NCBI RefSeq assembly: GCF_015751905.1
Contig: NZ_JADOUF010000001.1
Coordinates: forward strand, 4,278,001 to 4,342,000
Source of the DNA: Longispora fulva
GTDB taxonomy: Bacteria > Actinomycetota > Actinomycetes > Mycobacteriales > Micromonosporaceae
Reading direction: 5' to 3'
Length of the DNA: 64,000 bases
The position numbers were made by a program, and so were the translations under genes. Numbering within the stretch: position 1 is the stretch's first letter; each line of letters opens with the position of its first letter. This document shows, in pieces, positions 1 through 9,234 of the stretch. Below the pieces are notes generated by a model. The model was not told the DNA's origin and ran no database searches. It saw only the letters and a program-made list of their open reading frames with translations.

Positions 1-1192
1 GCACCGGGTCGCGGCCCAGGTAGGTGAGGGTGTCGTGCATCCAGCCCATGTTCCACTTCAGCCCGAAGCCGAGGCCGCCCCACTCGACGGGCCGGGACAC
101 GCCGGGCCAGGCCGTGGACTCCTCGGCGATCATCACCGCGCCGGGCGAGCCCTGGTAGACGGCGGTGTTGAGTTGGCGGAGGAAACCGATCGCCTCGGTG
201 TTCTCCCGGCCGCCGTGGTGGTTGGGTTCCCACTGGCCGGGGCCCCGGGAGTAGTCGAGGTAGAGCATCGAGGCGACGCCGTCGACCCGCAGGCCGTCGA
301 TGTGGAACTCCTCGCACCAGTACCGGGCGCTGGCCACCAAAAAGTTGCGCACCTCGGGCCGGCCGTAGTCGAAGATCAGGCTGCCCCAGTCGGGGTGGGT
401 GCCCCGGCGCGGGTCGGGGTGCTCGTACAACGCGTCGCCGTCGAAGCGGGCCAGCGCCCAGTCGTCGGCCGGGAAGTGCGCCGGCACCCAGTCGAGGAGG
501 ACGCCGATCCCGGCCTGGTGCAGCCGGTCGATCAGGTACCGCAGGTCGTCGGGGTCGCCGAACCGCGCGGTGGGGGCGAAGTAGCCGGTGACGTGGTAGC
601 CCCAGGAGCCGCCGTACGGGTGCTCCATCACCGGCATGAACTCCACATGGGTGAAGCCGAGGTAGGTCACGTGGCCGACCAGCTGGTCTGCTAGGTCGCG
701 GTAGGACAGGCCGGGGCGCCAGGAGCCGAGGTGGACCTCGTACACGGAAAGGGGTCGTGCGTGGTGGTCCGTCGCGCGGCCGGCGAGCCAGGCCGCGTCG
801 CCCCAGGTGTGGGCCGGGGCGTGCACGACGGAGGCGGTGCGCGGCGGGCACTCGGTGGCCCGCGCCATCGGGTCGGCCCGGTCCCGCCAGGACCCGTCGA
901 CCCCGTGGATCCGGTACTTGTACCGCTGCCCGGGCCGGATCCCCGGCACGTGTCCGGCCCAGACGCCGCTGGTGCCGCAGGGTTCGAGGCGGTGGCCGTC
1001 GTCGGGGTCCCAGCCGGGGTGGTCGCCGACGACCCGCACCTCACGGGCCCGCGGCGCCCAGACCGCGAACCGGCAGCCGGTGTCGTCGGGGTGCGCGCCG
1101 AGGACCGTCCATAGCCGCTCGTGCCGGCCCTCGCCGAACAGGAACAGGTCGAGGTCCCCGGGCCGGGCCGGCGTGTCGAAGGCCGTGGTCAC
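1..1192 (-). CDS. glgB: 1,4-alpha-glucan branching enzyme GlgB (3' part beyond window)
   Basis: GlgB (GH13) makes alpha-1,6 branches in glycogen. The gene reads leftwards from a GTG at 1192 and is cut by the window edge after 397 codons. An N-terminal CBM48-like domain (about residues 25-115, with [11 protein letters not shown]) precedes the (beta/alpha)8 barrel. Visible GH13 motifs are [23 protein letters not shown] with the nucleophile Asp, and MIAEEST with the acid Glu. Residues after the motif [19 protein letters not shown] are missing only because the window ends. The start overlaps the stop of the upstream GT4 gene as GTGA, so translation is coupled. The start lacks the roughly 100-residue extra N-terminal domain of some long GlgB proteins. 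Family assignment is secure. Confidence 0.95.
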   Translation of the reverse strand, partial: MTTAFDTPARPGDLDLFLFGEGRHERLWTVLGAHPDDTGCRFAVWAPRAREVRVVGDHPGWDPDDGHRLEPCGTSGVWAGHVPGIRPGQRYKYRIHGVDGSWRDRADPMARATECPPRTASVVHAPAHTWGDAAWLAGRATDHHARPLSVYEVHLGSWRPGLSYRDLADQLVGHVTYLGFTHVEFMPVMEHPYGGSWGYHVTGYFAPTARFGDPDDLRYLIDRLHQAGIGVLLDWVPAHFPADDWALARFDGDALYEHPDPRRGTHPDWGSLIFDYGRPEVRNFLVASARYWCEEFHIDGLRVDGVASMLYLDYSRGPGQWEPNHHGGRENTEAIGFLRQLNTAVYQGSPGAVMIAEESTAWPGVSRPVEWGGLGFGLKWNMGWMHDTLTYLGRDPV

Positions 1193-2493
1193 GGGGTGGC
1201 GGCGAGGGCGAGCAGGTTGCCCTCCGGTACCACGATCGCCGGACGTTCGACGCCGGCCACCCGCGGGCTGAGCACCGAGGCCTCGTCGATGGCGGCGGCG
1301 TACGCCTGCGCGGTCGTGGCCGCGATCGTGGGCCACAGGTAGTTCTTGCGGATCATCGCGCGGGCCTTGGCGACCATCCGCTTGGCGGCCTTCGGGTCCT
1401 CGAGCAGCCGGGTGACGGCGTCGGCGAGCGCCGCGGGGTCCGCGGGCGGGAACGCGAGCCCGGTCTTGCCGTGCTGGACGATCGCGAGCAGCCCCCCGGT
1501 GGCCGCGGCCGCCAGCGGCGCGCCGGCGGCGGAGGCCTCCAGGGCGACCATCCCGAACGGCTCGTACAGGCTGGGCACCACGACGGCGTCGGCCACGGCG
1601 AGCAGCGCCGCCAGGTCGACCTCCTCCATGAAGCCGCAGAACTCGACGTCCTGGCCGATCCGGGCGCAGTGTTCGGCCAGTTCGGTGCGGTGCGGGCCGT
1701 CGCCGGCGATCACCAGTCGCAGGCCCGGGTGCCGGTCGCGCAGAGTGGGCAGTGCGCTGATCAGGTCCTGGACGCCCTTCTCGTAGACGAGGCGGCCGGC
1801 GTAGACGACGAGGGGGCCGTCGTGGGCGGTGAACCGCTCACGGGCCCGTTCGACGGCCTTGCGGGGGGCGCGCCACCGGCGGTCGTCGACGCCGTTGGGG
1901 ATGACCTCGACGGCGGCGTCATGCAGTTCGAGGAGCCGGGTGACCTCCCACTTCATGTACTCCGAGCACACCAGCATCCGGCTGGCCTCCCGGGCGAGCC
2001 ACCACTCGACGGCGTGGATGCAGCGGTTCATCTCCTCGGGCAGCCAGCCCTGGTGCCGGCCGGCCTCGGTGGCGTGGATGGTGGCCACGAGCGGCAGGCG
2101 GAGGTGTTCGGTGAGCGTGACGGCGGTGTGCGTGACGAGCCAGTCGTGCGCGTGGATGACGTCGAACTCCGCCGTCGCCGCCGCGCGCAGGGCCGCGCGG
2201 GTCAGCGCGTGGTTGAACGCCATCGTCCAGGCCAGCAGCGACGACGTCGCGAGCGGGAACGGCGGCGGGTCCTCGGGCGCCCGGACGACCCGGACGCCGC
2301 CGCGCATCTCGTCGACGGGCAGCCCCGGGGCGTGCCGGGTGACGACGGTGACCGCGTGGCCGGCGACGGCGAGCTGGGTGGCCAGGGCGTGCACGTGCCG
2401 GCCGAGTCCGCCGACCATGACCGGCGGATATTCCCAGGCCAGGAGGAGAACCCGAAGCGGTCCGGACGGTACGGGCGGCGTTTCGGGCGTCAT
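1189..2493 (-). CDS. GT4 family alpha-glucan synthase (GlgA/GlgM-like)
   Basis: This 434-residue GT-B glycosyltransferase probably elongates alpha-1,4-glucan from a nucleotide sugar in the cytoplasm. The N-terminal fold starts with [21 protein letters not shown], the glycine-rich acceptor/donor loop of glycogen synthases. The C-terminal domain carries [12 protein letters not shown] and the EX7E donor motif in [16 protein letters not shown]. The ATG at 2493 follows GGGGAA by seven bases. It lies 11 bp after the debranching gene and overlaps glgB by 4 bp, so a glycogen role is supported by context. Whether the donor is ADP- or UDP-glucose, or the product is maltose-1-phosphate as in mycobacterial GlgM, cannot be read from sequence. 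Confidence 0.88.
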   Translation of the reverse strand: MTPETPPVPSGPLRVLLLAWEYPPVMVGGLGRHVHALATQLAVAGHAVTVVTRHAPGLPVDEMRGGVRVVRAPEDPPPFPLATSSLLAWTMAFNHALTRAALRAAATAEFDVIHAHDWLVTHTAVTLTEHLRLPLVATIHATEAGRHQGWLPEEMNRCIHAVEWWLAREASRMLVCSEYMKWEVTRLLELHDAAVEVIPNGVDDRRWRAPRKAVERARERFTAHDGPLVVYAGRLVYEKGVQDLISALPTLRDRHPGLRLVIAGDGPHRTELAEHCARIGQDVEFCGFMEEVDLAALLAVADAVVVPSLYEPFGMVALEASAAGAPLAAAATGGLLAIVQHGKTGLAFPPADPAALADAVTRLLEDPKAAKRMVAKARAMIRKNYLWPTIAATTAQAYAAAIDEASVLSPRVAGVERPAIVVPEGNLLALAATP

Positions 2494-2504
2494 GACGCGT
2501 TCCC

Positions 2505-4418
2505 CTACGGCTGTCTAGTGTCGGCTGACCCCCACGGGCGGCTGCGCAGCACCTCCGCGACCGACCAGGCCTGGAAAGGGCAGCCGGTGGCGGCGTGCGG
2601 CGGGTCGCCGTCCGTGGTTTCGCTGACCGACCCTAGTCCAAATTCTGACAAATGCTTCTCAACCCCGCCGAAAAGATCATTGCCGGGTACGCCGGCCCGC
2701 GCGCACGCGTCCGCGTACGGCCCCAGCAGCCACGGCCACACCGTGCCCTGGTGGTAGGCCGCGTCCCGCTCCGCCGGCCCGCCCCGGTGCGCCGGCCGGT
2801 AGTCCAGCGCACTCGGGCCGAGGCTGCGCAGGCCCAGCGGGGTGAGCAGCCGCGCGGCGAGCCGGGCGAGCTGCTCCGGCGTGGGACGCAGCGGCGCGCC
2901 GGGCAGCGACCAGGCGAGCAGCTGGTTGGGCCGGATCGTCGGGTCGTCGCCCGCCGGCCCGTCCACGACGTCGTACAGCAGCCCGTCGGGGCCCGGGTAC
3001 CTGCCGGCGAACGACGACAGCGCCCGGTCGTGGGCGGCGTCCGCCGGTCCCGGCGACTCCCCGACCCGGCGGGCCAGGTCCCCGACCGCGGCGAGCGCGT
3101 TGATCCACAGCGCGTTGACCTCGACGGGCTTGCCGGTCCGGGGCGTGACGGGCACGCCGTCGACCCGGGCGTCCATCCAGGTCAGCGCCACCCCGGGCGC
3201 GCCCTGTCGGAGCAGGCCGTCGGCGGGGTCGACGCCGATGCCGTACCGGGTGCCGGCCAGGTGGTGCTCCACGATCGCGCGCAGGGTCGGCCCGAGCTCG
3301 GCGGCCAGGTCGAGGTCCCCGGTGGCGCGCACGTGCCGCCCGACGGCGTGCGGGAACCACAGCGCGGCGTCCACGCTGTTGTACTCGACCGCCCCGGTGT
3401 CCGCCGTGTTCGCCAGCATCCCCTCGGACAGGGTCGCGGCGTGGGCGCGGAGGAGTTCACGGCCCTCGTCCGCCCAACCGGTGGCGAGGAACAGGCCCTC
3501 GTAGCTGGTCAGCGTGTCGCGGGTCCACGGGCCGAACCAGGGGTAGCCGGCGACGACGTCCGGGCCGGTCGGGGTGGCGACGATGAACGCCGAGGCTGCC
3601 ACCCGCAGCGTCGCGGCCACGGCGTCACCCGGCGCGCCAGCCGCGATGGCGCGCAACCTCCGCCGGGCGGCGTCGATCACGGTGCCCACGGGCGGGGGCG
3701 GCTCCCCCAGGTCCCCGGCCCAGGCCGCCACGTCCAGGACCGTCCCCGGCCCGGCCAGGTCCGCCGTGAACGTCCCGGCGTGCCACAGGTCCTCCTCCGC
3801 CGACAGCCCCCGGGCCCGCTCCTCCCGGTGGTGCACCCCCCGCCACCAGTCCCCGGTCGCGGCCCAGCTCGGCCCGGCGAGCCGGTAGGCGCCCTCGACG
3901 ACGGCCCCGTCCGCGGCCGGCGCCACGACCGGCGGCGGGCCGGCGGCCGTGCGCTCGCCGTGCGCGTCCCGCCAGGTGCACAGCGCGTCGAGGACGAGCC
4001 GGACCGGCCCGCCGGCCAGCAGCCGGTGCCGGACCGCGAGGGAGGTCCGGCCGGTCTCCATGGCCAGGGTCCGCTCCAGGAGCACGTCGCCGATCCGCCA
4101 CCGCCAGCACGGCAGCCCGTCGACCAGGTCGAAGCTCTCCAGGTAGGTGTGCCCGGCCGGCTCCACGGCCCCGGAGGCCCACTCGTGCGTCCCGAGCCGG
4201 ACCCGCGCCCCGGAGGGCCAGGTCAGCACGGGGTCGAGGGCCGCGAGGGCGAGGTGGCGGACCCCGGGGACCACGAGCAGGCCGTGGTAGCGGCGGGTGC
4301 GCAGGCCCGACACGGTGCCCATGGCGTACCCGCCGAGGCCGTCGGGGACCAGCCATTCGCGGGTCGCGCCGGCCGCGAGGTCGCCGCACACCTGGGTACC
4401 GAATCCGATCGACAGCAC
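2505..4418 (-). CDS. Glycogen debranching enzyme (amylo-alpha-1,6-glucosidase type)
   Basis: This 637-residue protein is predicted to remove alpha-1,6 branch points. It has the bacterial GDE N-terminal domain (EWLVPDGLGGYAMGTVSGL, with RTRRYHGLLV just after) and a C-terminal (alpha/alpha)6 glucosidase domain with WFGPWTRDTL and HQGTVWPWLLGPYADA. I chose the GTG at 4418 because it gives the family's usual short N terminus (MLSIGFGTQVCGDLAAG); an in-frame ATG at 4475 would add 19 residues and run into the divergent promoter. It is the first gene of the GDE-GT4-glgB operon, transcribed away from the GH63 gene. The function is clear at family level. Confidence 0.9.
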   Translation of the reverse strand: MLSIGFGTQVCGDLAAGATREWLVPDGLGGYAMGTVSGLRTRRYHGLLVVPGVRHLALAALDPVLTWPSGARVRLGTHEWASGAVEPAGHTYLESFDLVDGLPCWRWRIGDVLLERTLAMETGRTSLAVRHRLLAGGPVRLVLDALCTWRDAHGERTAAGPPPVVAPAADGAVVEGAYRLAGPSWAATGDWWRGVHHREERARGLSAEEDLWHAGTFTADLAGPGTVLDVAAWAGDLGEPPPPVGTVIDAARRRLRAIAAGAPGDAVAATLRVAASAFIVATPTGPDVVAGYPWFGPWTRDTLTSYEGLFLATGWADEGRELLRAHAATLSEGMLANTADTGAVEYNSVDAALWFPHAVGRHVRATGDLDLAAELGPTLRAIVEHHLAGTRYGIGVDPADGLLRQGAPGVALTWMDARVDGVPVTPRTGKPVEVNALWINALAAVGDLARRVGESPGPADAAHDRALSSFAGRYPGPDGLLYDVVDGPAGDDPTIRPNQLLAWSLPGAPLRPTPEQLARLAARLLTPLGLRSLGPSALDYRPAHRGGPAERDAAYHQGTVWPWLLGPYADACARAGVPGNDLFGGVEKHLSEFGLGSVSETTDGDPPHAATGCPFQAWSVAEVLRSRPWGSADTRQP

Positions 4419-4484
4419 GTGACCCCCGAGACCCGAAGCGCGAACAATCCACATTCTTACCGAAATACCAGGCAAAATCAGGGA
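4419..4484. promoter_or_regulatory. Divergent promoter region of glucan genes
   Basis: Only 66 bp separate the debranching-enzyme start from the GH63 start, and the stretch is locally AT-rich (ACATTCTTACCGAAATACCA). Both promoters must lie here or inside the 5' ends, so the two transcription units are probably co-regulated. No palindromic operator is obvious. Shine-Dalgarno sequences are poor on both sides, which suggests leaderless starts (inference). Confidence 0.5.
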
Positions 4485-7127
4485 GTGACCTCAACCGACG
4501 ACGTGCCCGGGGCCGAACGCCGCCGGCTGGCCGAGGCCGACGAGGACGGGGTCCCCTGGCGGGCGTGGGGCCCCTACCTGGCCGAACGCGCCTGGGGCAC
4601 GGTCCGCGAGGACTACAGCGCGCACGGCACCGCCTGGGAGTACCTGCCGCACGACCACGCCCGGTCCCGCGCGTACCGGTGGAGCGAGGACGGCATGGCC
4701 GGGGTGTGCGACGACCGGCAACGGTTCTGTTTCGCCCTGGCCCTGTGGAACGGCGTGGACCCGATCCTCAAGGAGCGGATGTTCGGGCTGGGCGGCGACA
4801 CCGGCAACCACGGCGAGGACGTCAAGGACCACTGGTGGTACCAGGACTCCACGCCGACGCACTCGTGGATGCGCTGGCGGTACCACTATCCACAGCGGCC
4901 GTTCCCCTACGACGACCTGGTCGCCGTGAACGCCGCCCGGACCCGCGAGGACCCGGAGTACGAGCTGGTCGACACCGGGGTGTTCGCCGACGACCGGTAC
5001 TGGGCCGTGACCGTCGACTACGCGAAGAGCTCCCCCACCGACCTGTGCGTGCTGGTCACGGTCGCCAACCGGGGGCCGGAGGCCGCGACCCTGCACGTGC
5101 TGCCGCACCTGTGGTTCCGCAACACGTGGTCGTGGGGCACGCCGTTCCGGGACCGGGTGCCCCGGATCGCCGGCGAGGGCAACCGGCTCGTCGGCCGCCA
5201 CCAGCTGCTCGGCGAGATCACCCTGGCCGGGGACGGCGAGCCACGCCGGCTGTACTGCGACAACGAGTCCAACGCGCCCCGACTGTGGGGGCAGGGGCCT
5301 CGCACGGCGTACCCGAAGGACGGCATCAACGACCACGTCGTGCACGGCGCCGAGACCGTCAACCCGGAGGAGGAGGGCACGAAGGCCGCGCTGCACTACG
5401 TGCTGGACGTGCCGGCCGGCGGTTCGCGGGAGATCAGACTCCGGCTCAAGCTGACAGGCACCGGCTCCGGGGCGCACGCCGACCCCGGCTGCGACCTGGG
5501 CGCGGCGTTCGACGCGGTGCTGACAGCCCGGCGCGCCGAGGCCGACGCCTTCTACGACGACCTGATCCCCGCGCACGCCAGCCGGGCCGAGCGCGCGGTG
5601 GCCCGGGCCGCGTTCGCCGGGCTGATGTGGGGCAAGCAGTTCTACCACTTCGACGTGGCGCGCTGGCTGACCGGCGACCCGACGTCGGCCCCGCCGCCGG
5701 AGGGCCGGACCCGCAACGCCAACTGGTGGCACATGCACTCCTCGGACATCATCTCGATGCCCGACCCGTGGGAGTATCCGTGGTACGCGGCCTGGGACCT
5801 GGCCTTCCACTGCGTCACCCTCGCCCGGGTCGACCCCGGCTTCGCCAAGGAACAGGTGCTCCTGCTGCTCCGCGAGTGGTACATGCACCCCAACGGGCAG
5901 ATCCCGGCCTACGAGTGGGCGTTCGACGACGTCAACCCGCCGGTACACGCGTGGGCGGCTCTGCAGGTCTTCCACCTCGACGGCGCGCGCGACCACGACT
6001 TCCTGGCCCGGGTGATGCACAAGCTCCTGATCAACTTCACCTGGTGGGTGAACCGCAAGGACGTCAACGGCAACAACGTCTTCGAGGGCGGCTTCCTCGG
6101 CCTGGACAACGTGGGCCCCTTCGACCGGTCGGCGGCGCTGCCGGCGGCCGGGGTGCTCGAGCAGTCCGACGGCACCGGCTGGATGGCGATGTACGCCCTC
6201 AACCTGTTCGACATGGCGCTGATCCTGGCGCTGCGCGACCCGGCGTACGTGGACATCGCGACGAAGTTCTTCGAGCACTTCGCGTACATCGCGGCGGCCG
6301 CCTACCACCAGGACCTGTGGGACGACAAGGACGGCTTCTTCTACGACGTGCTGCACCTGCCCGACGACAGCCGGCTCCCGCTGAAGGTGCGTTCCGTGGT
6401 GGGCCTGCTGCCGCTGTGCGCGACGACGACCCTGGACTCGGTGACCCTGTCCCGGCTGCCGGAGCTGGCCGCTCGGCTGCAGTGGTTCGTGACGAACCGG
6501 CCGGAGTACGCCGACCTGATCGGGGTGCACCGGGCCTGCGAGGCCGGCCACCAGCACCGGCTGCTGTCCGTCGTCGGCCCGACGAACCTGACCAGGATCC
6601 TCAGCGTGATGCTCGACGAGGAGGAGTTCCTCAGCCCGCACGGCCTGCGCACCCTGTCCCGCCGACACCTGGCCGACCCGTTCTCCGTGACCCTCGGCGG
6701 CACCGCCTACACCGTCGGCTACGAGCCGGCCGAGTCGCGCACCGGCCTGTTCGGCGGCAACTCCAACTGGCGCGGTCCACTCTGGATGCCGATGAACTAC
6801 CTGCTGATCGGCGCGCTACGCGGCTTCGGCGAGTACTTCGGCGACGAGCTGGAGGTCGAGTACCCCACCGGCACCGGCCGGACCGTGACCCTGGACGAGG
6901 TGGCCGACGACCTGTCGGACCGGCTGATCTCCCTGTTCGTCCCCGACCCGCACGGCCGCCGCCCGATGTACGGTGCGAGCGAGCTGTTGCAGAGCCACCC
7001 GGACTGGCGGGACCTGATCGCGTTCCCCGAATACTTCCACGGCGACAACGGCGCCGGCCTCGGCGCGTGGCACCAGACCGGCTGGACGGCCCTGATCGCC
7101 GACCTGATCCTCACCCGCCGACGGTAG
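4485..7127 (+). CDS. GH63-type glycosidase (MGH1-like)
   Basis: This 880-residue cytoplasmic protein matches bacterial glycosidases of the GH63 (processing alpha-glucosidase-like) clan. It starts with [16 protein letters not shown], continues through a beta-rich N domain ([11 protein letters not shown]), and has an (alpha/alpha)6 domain with [20 protein letters not shown] and, near the C terminus, [17 protein letters not shown]. Asp438 in YAAWDLAFH is the likely catalytic acid (family analogy). The GTG at 4485 was chosen because it starts just before the conserved block; the open frame upstream is antisense to the debranching gene. Likely substrates are alpha-glucans or alpha-glucosides, given the divergent glycogen operon. 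There is no signal peptide. Confidence 0.85.
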   Translation: MTSTDDVPGAERRRLAEADEDGVPWRAWGPYLAERAWGTVREDYSAHGTAWEYLPHDHARSRAYRWSEDGMAGVCDDRQRFCFALALWNGVDPILKERMFGLGGDTGNHGEDVKDHWWYQDSTPTHSWMRWRYHYPQRPFPYDDLVAVNAARTREDPEYELVDTGVFADDRYWAVTVDYAKSSPTDLCVLVTVANRGPEAATLHVLPHLWFRNTWSWGTPFRDRVPRIAGEGNRLVGRHQLLGEITLAGDGEPRRLYCDNESNAPRLWGQGPRTAYPKDGINDHVVHGAETVNPEEEGTKAALHYVLDVPAGGSREIRLRLKLTGTGSGAHADPGCDLGAAFDAVLTARRAEADAFYDDLIPAHASRAERAVARAAFAGLMWGKQFYHFDVARWLTGDPTSAPPPEGRTRNANWWHMHSSDIISMPDPWEYPWYAAWDLAFHCVTLARVDPGFAKEQVLLLLREWYMHPNGQIPAYEWAFDDVNPPVHAWAALQVFHLDGARDHDFLARVMHKLLINFTWWVNRKDVNGNNVFEGGFLGLDNVGPFDRSAALPAAGVLEQSDGTGWMAMYALNLFDMALILALRDPAYVDIATKFFEHFAYIAAAAYHQDLWDDKDGFFYDVLHLPDDSRLPLKVRSVVGLLPLCATTTLDSVTLSRLPELAARLQWFVTNRPEYADLIGVHRACEAGHQHRLLSVVGPTNLTRILSVMLDEEEFLSPHGLRTLSRRHLADPFSVTLGGTAYTVGYEPAESRTGLFGGNSNWRGPLWMPMNYLLIGALRGFGEYFGDELEVEYPTGTGRTVTLDEVADDLSDRLISLFVPDPHGRRPMYGASELLQSHPDWRDLIAFPEYFHGDNGAGLGAWHQTGWTALIADLILTRRR

Positions 7128-7135
7128 GAGACCCG

Positions 7136-8209
7136 ATGGACCTGCCCGTGATGCCGCCGCTGCTTCCCATGTTGGCGAAACCGGTGCCCGCGATCCCGTC
7201 GGGCCAGTTCTACGAACCCAAATGGGACGGCTTCCGCGCCATCGTGTTCCGCGACGGCGACGAGGTCGAGATCGGCAGCCGCAACACCAAGTCCATGGTC
7301 CGGTACTTCCCGGAGCTCGTCGAGGCCGTCCGCGCCCAGGTCCCGCCCCGCTGCGTGCTCGACGGGGAGATCATCGTGGCGTCGACCAGCCACTCCGGCC
7401 TGGACTTCGAGGCGCTCCAGCAGCGGATCCACCCGGCGGCGTCCCGGGTCCGGCTGCTCGCGGGGAGTACCCCCGCGTTGTTCGTCGCTTTCGATCTGCT
7501 CGCGCTCGGGGACGCGGATCTCACCGGTCAGCCGTTCAACGCCCGCCGGGCTTCTCTGGAAGAGGCCCTGGCCGGGGTCGACGGCCCGGTGCACCTGACC
7601 CCGACGACCACCGACGAGACCGTGGCCGCCCGCTGGTTCGAGCAGTTCGAGGGGGCCGGGCTCGACGGCCTGATCGCGAAGAAGCCCGATCTGTTGTACC
7701 AGCCGGACAAGCGCCTGATGTCCAAGGTCAAACACGAGCGCACCGCCGACTGCGTGGTCGCCGGCTACCGGGTGCACACGTCCGGCCCCGACGCGATCGG
7801 CTCCCTGCTCCTGGGCCTGTACTCACCCGACGGCTCCCTCGCCTTCGTCGGCGTGATCGGCGCGTTCCCGATGGCCACCCGGCGTTCGCTCCTCCAGGAG
7901 CTGGCCCCCCTGGTGACCTCGGCGGAGGACCACCCGTGGACATGGGCGGCACAGGAGGCCGGCACGCGGACGCCCCGGGAGGCCGAGCGCAGCCGGTGGA
8001 GCGCGACGAAGGACCTGTCGTTCGTCGCGCTGCGACCCGAACGGGTGGTGGAGGTGGCCTACGACCACATGGAGGGTCCCCGGTTCCGGCACACCACCCA
8101 GTTCCGCCGCTGGCGCCCGGACCGCGACCCCGCGTCGTGCACGTACGCCCAACTGGAGGAACCGGTCCGCTTCGACCTGCGTGAGGTCCTGTCCGCCGGC
8201 TCCCGATAG
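7136..8209 (+). CDS. ligC: ATP-dependent DNA ligase, LigC type
   Basis: This 357-residue protein has the length and layout of mycobacterial LigC: an adenylation domain with the nucleotidyl-lysine motif K29-W-D-G in FYEPKWDGFR, further motifs RCVLDGEIIV and GLDGLIAKKPDL, the motif V lysines in LMSKVKHERTADCVVAGYR, then an OB-fold domain. It lacks the polymerase and nuclease domains of LigD. LigC seals nicks in repair and can serve as a back-up in end joining (family knowledge). GGAG lies six bases before the ATG, and the gene starts 9 bp after the GH63 stop, so it may be transcribed with it, although the functions are unrelated. No Ku gene is present in the window. Confidence 0.9.
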   Translation: MDLPVMPPLLPMLAKPVPAIPSGQFYEPKWDGFRAIVFRDGDEVEIGSRNTKSMVRYFPELVEAVRAQVPPRCVLDGEIIVASTSHSGLDFEALQQRIHPAASRVRLLAGSTPALFVAFDLLALGDADLTGQPFNARRASLEEALAGVDGPVHLTPTTTDETVAARWFEQFEGAGLDGLIAKKPDLLYQPDKRLMSKVKHERTADCVVAGYRVHTSGPDAIGSLLLGLYSPDGSLAFVGVIGAFPMATRRSLLQELAPLVTSAEDHPWTWAAQEAGTRTPREAERSRWSATKDLSFVALRPERVVEVAYDHMEGPRFRHTTQFRRWRPDRDPASCTYAQLEEPVRFDLREVLSAGSR

Positions 8210-8218
8210 GGTGCCGGC

Positions 8219-8746
8219 ATGCGCACCCTGTGGAGAGCCGTCACCGCACCGTTCCGTCGGAAGCCCGCGCCCGCCGCGCCGGTGGCCACGCCGGGACCGC
8301 CGCCCGGCCGGCCGACCCCCGGGACCGCACCGGGCGCCGGCCAGCGCGCGAGGTCCCGACCGGGCCCGGTGCCCGCCGGCGGCCGGCACCTGGTGTACGC
8401 GCCCCAGCCCGACGGCCAGGCCGACCCGGGCGAGATCGTCTGGACCTGGGTGGAGTACGAGGACGACCCGTCCCAGGGCAAGGACCGCCCGGTCCTCGTC
8501 GTCGGCCGCGACCGCGACCGGCTGCTCGGCCTGATGCTGTCCAGCCAGAGCGAACGCGACGGCCAGCGCGGGTGGCTGGCGCTGGGCCCGGGCTCGTGGG
8601 ACCGGGAGCAGCGGCCGAGCTGGATCCGGCTGGACCGGGTGCTCGACGTGCCGGAGAAGGGGATCCGGCGCGAGGGCGCGGTCCTGGACAGGTCCCGCTT
8701 CGACCGCGTCGCCCAGGAACTCCGCACCCACTACGGCTGGGCCTGA
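8219..8746 (+). CDS. PemK/MazF-like domain protein (orphan)
   Basis: The 175-residue product has a proline- and arginine-rich N-terminal tail of about 55 residues, then a domain with GEIVWTWVEYEDDPSQGKDRPVLVV and LGLMLSSQ. This is the PEIG(D)IVW... KxRPVLVV pattern of the MazF/PemK SH3-like ribonuclease fold. Known toxins pair with an upstream antitoxin gene; none is visible, because ligC ends 9 bp upstream and tRNA genes follow on the other strand. The GD-rich loop and the W-x-W substitution suggest a diverged, possibly non-toxic, actinobacterial family. The ATG at 8219 follows a weak ribosome site. Family call is moderate to good; the activity is not established. Confidence 0.7.
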   Translation: MRTLWRAVTAPFRRKPAPAAPVATPGPPPGRPTPGTAPGAGQRARSRPGPVPAGGRHLVYAPQPDGQADPGEIVWTWVEYEDDPSQGKDRPVLVVGRDRDRLLGLMLSSQSERDGQRGWLALGPGSWDREQRPSWIRLDRVLDVPEKGIRREGAVLDRSRFDRVAQELRTHYGWA

Positions 8747-8777
8747 GCCTGGGACCAGCACAGCGGACGGCATGACG

Positions 8778-8851
8778 TGCCCCGGGCAGGATTCGAACCT
8801 GCGGCCTCCGCGTTCGTAGCGCGGCGCGCTCTCCAGCTGCGCCACCGGGGC
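8778..8851 (-). tRNA. tRNA-Arg (ACG)
   Basis: The minus strand folds as a 74-nt cloverleaf. The acceptor GCCCCGG pairs perfectly with CCGGGGC, followed by discriminator A. The D stem is GCGC/GCGC, the anticodon stem CCGCG/CGCGG encloses CTACGAA with anticodon ACG, and the T arm is GCAGG-TTCGAAT-CCTGC. CCA is not encoded. It is the last gene of the four-gene array in transcription order and the most canonical of them. Confidence 0.88.
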
Positions 8852-8861
8852 ATGCACCACG

Positions 8862-8936
8862 TGCCTGGGAGAGGATTCGAACCTCCACTGTCAGAGTTCT
8901 GAGCTCTGCGCCTCCTGCCAGTTGGGCTACCCAGGC
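8862..8936 (-). tRNA. tRNA with Leu anticodon CAG but short variable loop
   Basis: The minus strand folds as a 75-nt cloverleaf: acceptor GCCTGGG/CCCAGGC, discriminator A, D arm GCC/GGC with a 12-nt loop, anticodon arm CAGAG-CTCAGAA-CTCTG, T arm GGAGG-TTCGAAT-CCTCT. T33 and the anticodon CAG imply leucine, but bacterial tRNA-Leu normally has a long variable arm, and here the variable loop is only ACAGT. It is therefore a non-canonical or degenerate tRNA, and the charging amino acid is uncertain. CCA is not encoded. Confidence 0.75.
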
Positions 8937-8938
8937 GG

Positions 8939-9011
8939 GGCCAGCGACGAGATTCGAACTCGCTAACTCCGATGTACAAGATCGGCGCAGATCCTGTTCT
9001 GCTTCGCTGGC
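8939..9011 (-). tRNA. tRNA with Thr anticodon TGT, atypical
   Basis: A 73-nt cloverleaf is visible: acceptor GCCAGCG/CGCTGGC, D arm GCAG-AACAGGAT-CTGC, anticodon arm CCGAT-CTTGTAC-ATCGG (anticodon TGT), T arm GCGAG-TTCGAAT-CTCGT. It departs from consensus: A replaces the near-universal T8, and the discriminator base would be C, not the usual A of bacterial tRNA-Thr. Only 2 bp separate it from the next tRNA in the array, so processing must act on a polycistronic precursor. Confidence 0.7.
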
Positions 9012-9016
9012 GCGCG

Positions 9017-9089
9017 TACCGTCGGCGGGGGTCGAACCCGCGCTGTCCAGGCCCTCGACCTGGTGCCTCTACCATTGGGCTACAACGGC
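9017..9089 (-). tRNA. tRNA-like gene with anticodon GAG and C33
   Basis: A 73-nt cloverleaf: acceptor GCCGTTG/CGACGGT (with G-T at the terminal pair), D arm GCC/GGC, anticodon arm CCAGG-TCGAGGG-CCTGG, T arm GCGGG-TTCGACC-CCCGC, discriminator A. The loop places GAG at 34-36, a leucine anticodon, but position 33 is C where T is expected, and there is no long variable arm. It is the first gene of the array in transcription order. It may be a decayed or specialised tRNA. Confidence 0.6.
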
Positions 9090-9133
9090 GTGTATTCCTT
9101 GCATGCCGTCCGCTGTGGAGTTGTCGAAAAGGC

Positions 9134-9178
9134 TCGCCCGCGATTGCCGGGGGAAAGAATCGTCCGCGATTGTCTGGG
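9134..9178 (-). repeat. Direct repeat pair upstream of tRNA array
   Basis: On the plus strand TCGCCCGCGATTGCC (9134-9148) recurs as TCGTCCGCGATTGTC (9160-9174), a 26-bp period with two transitions. The pair sits 45-90 bp upstream of the first tRNA of the array, in its promoter region, and between it and the terminator of the small ORF. A binding-site role is inference. Confidence 0.45.
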
Positions 9179-9182
9179 AATA

Positions 9183-9216
9183 GAAAAAGCCGCCGTCCCA
9201 TTGTCTGGTCGGCGGC
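9183..9216 (-). terminator. Rho-independent terminator
   Basis: On the minus strand GCCGCCG (9216-9210) and CGGCGGC (9195-9189) form a 7-bp GC stem followed at once by TTTTTC. It ends the transcript of the 38-codon ORF and separates it from the tRNA array. Confidence 0.8.
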
Positions 9217-9234
9217 TGGTCAGCGCTCGTGGCG

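Noticed and set aside
757-2757. 666-codon plus-strand ORF
   Set aside because: It is antisense to the GT4 and glgB genes; composition is Arg/Gly/Pro-rich with no domain, as expected from GC-rich shadow frames.
2652-4484. N-terminal 611 codons of the long frame that contains the GH63 gene
   Set aside because: This part is antisense to the debranching gene; GH63 homology begins only after 4485.
4491-6668. 725-codon minus-strand ORF
   Set aside because: Shadow of the GH63 gene with low-complexity composition.
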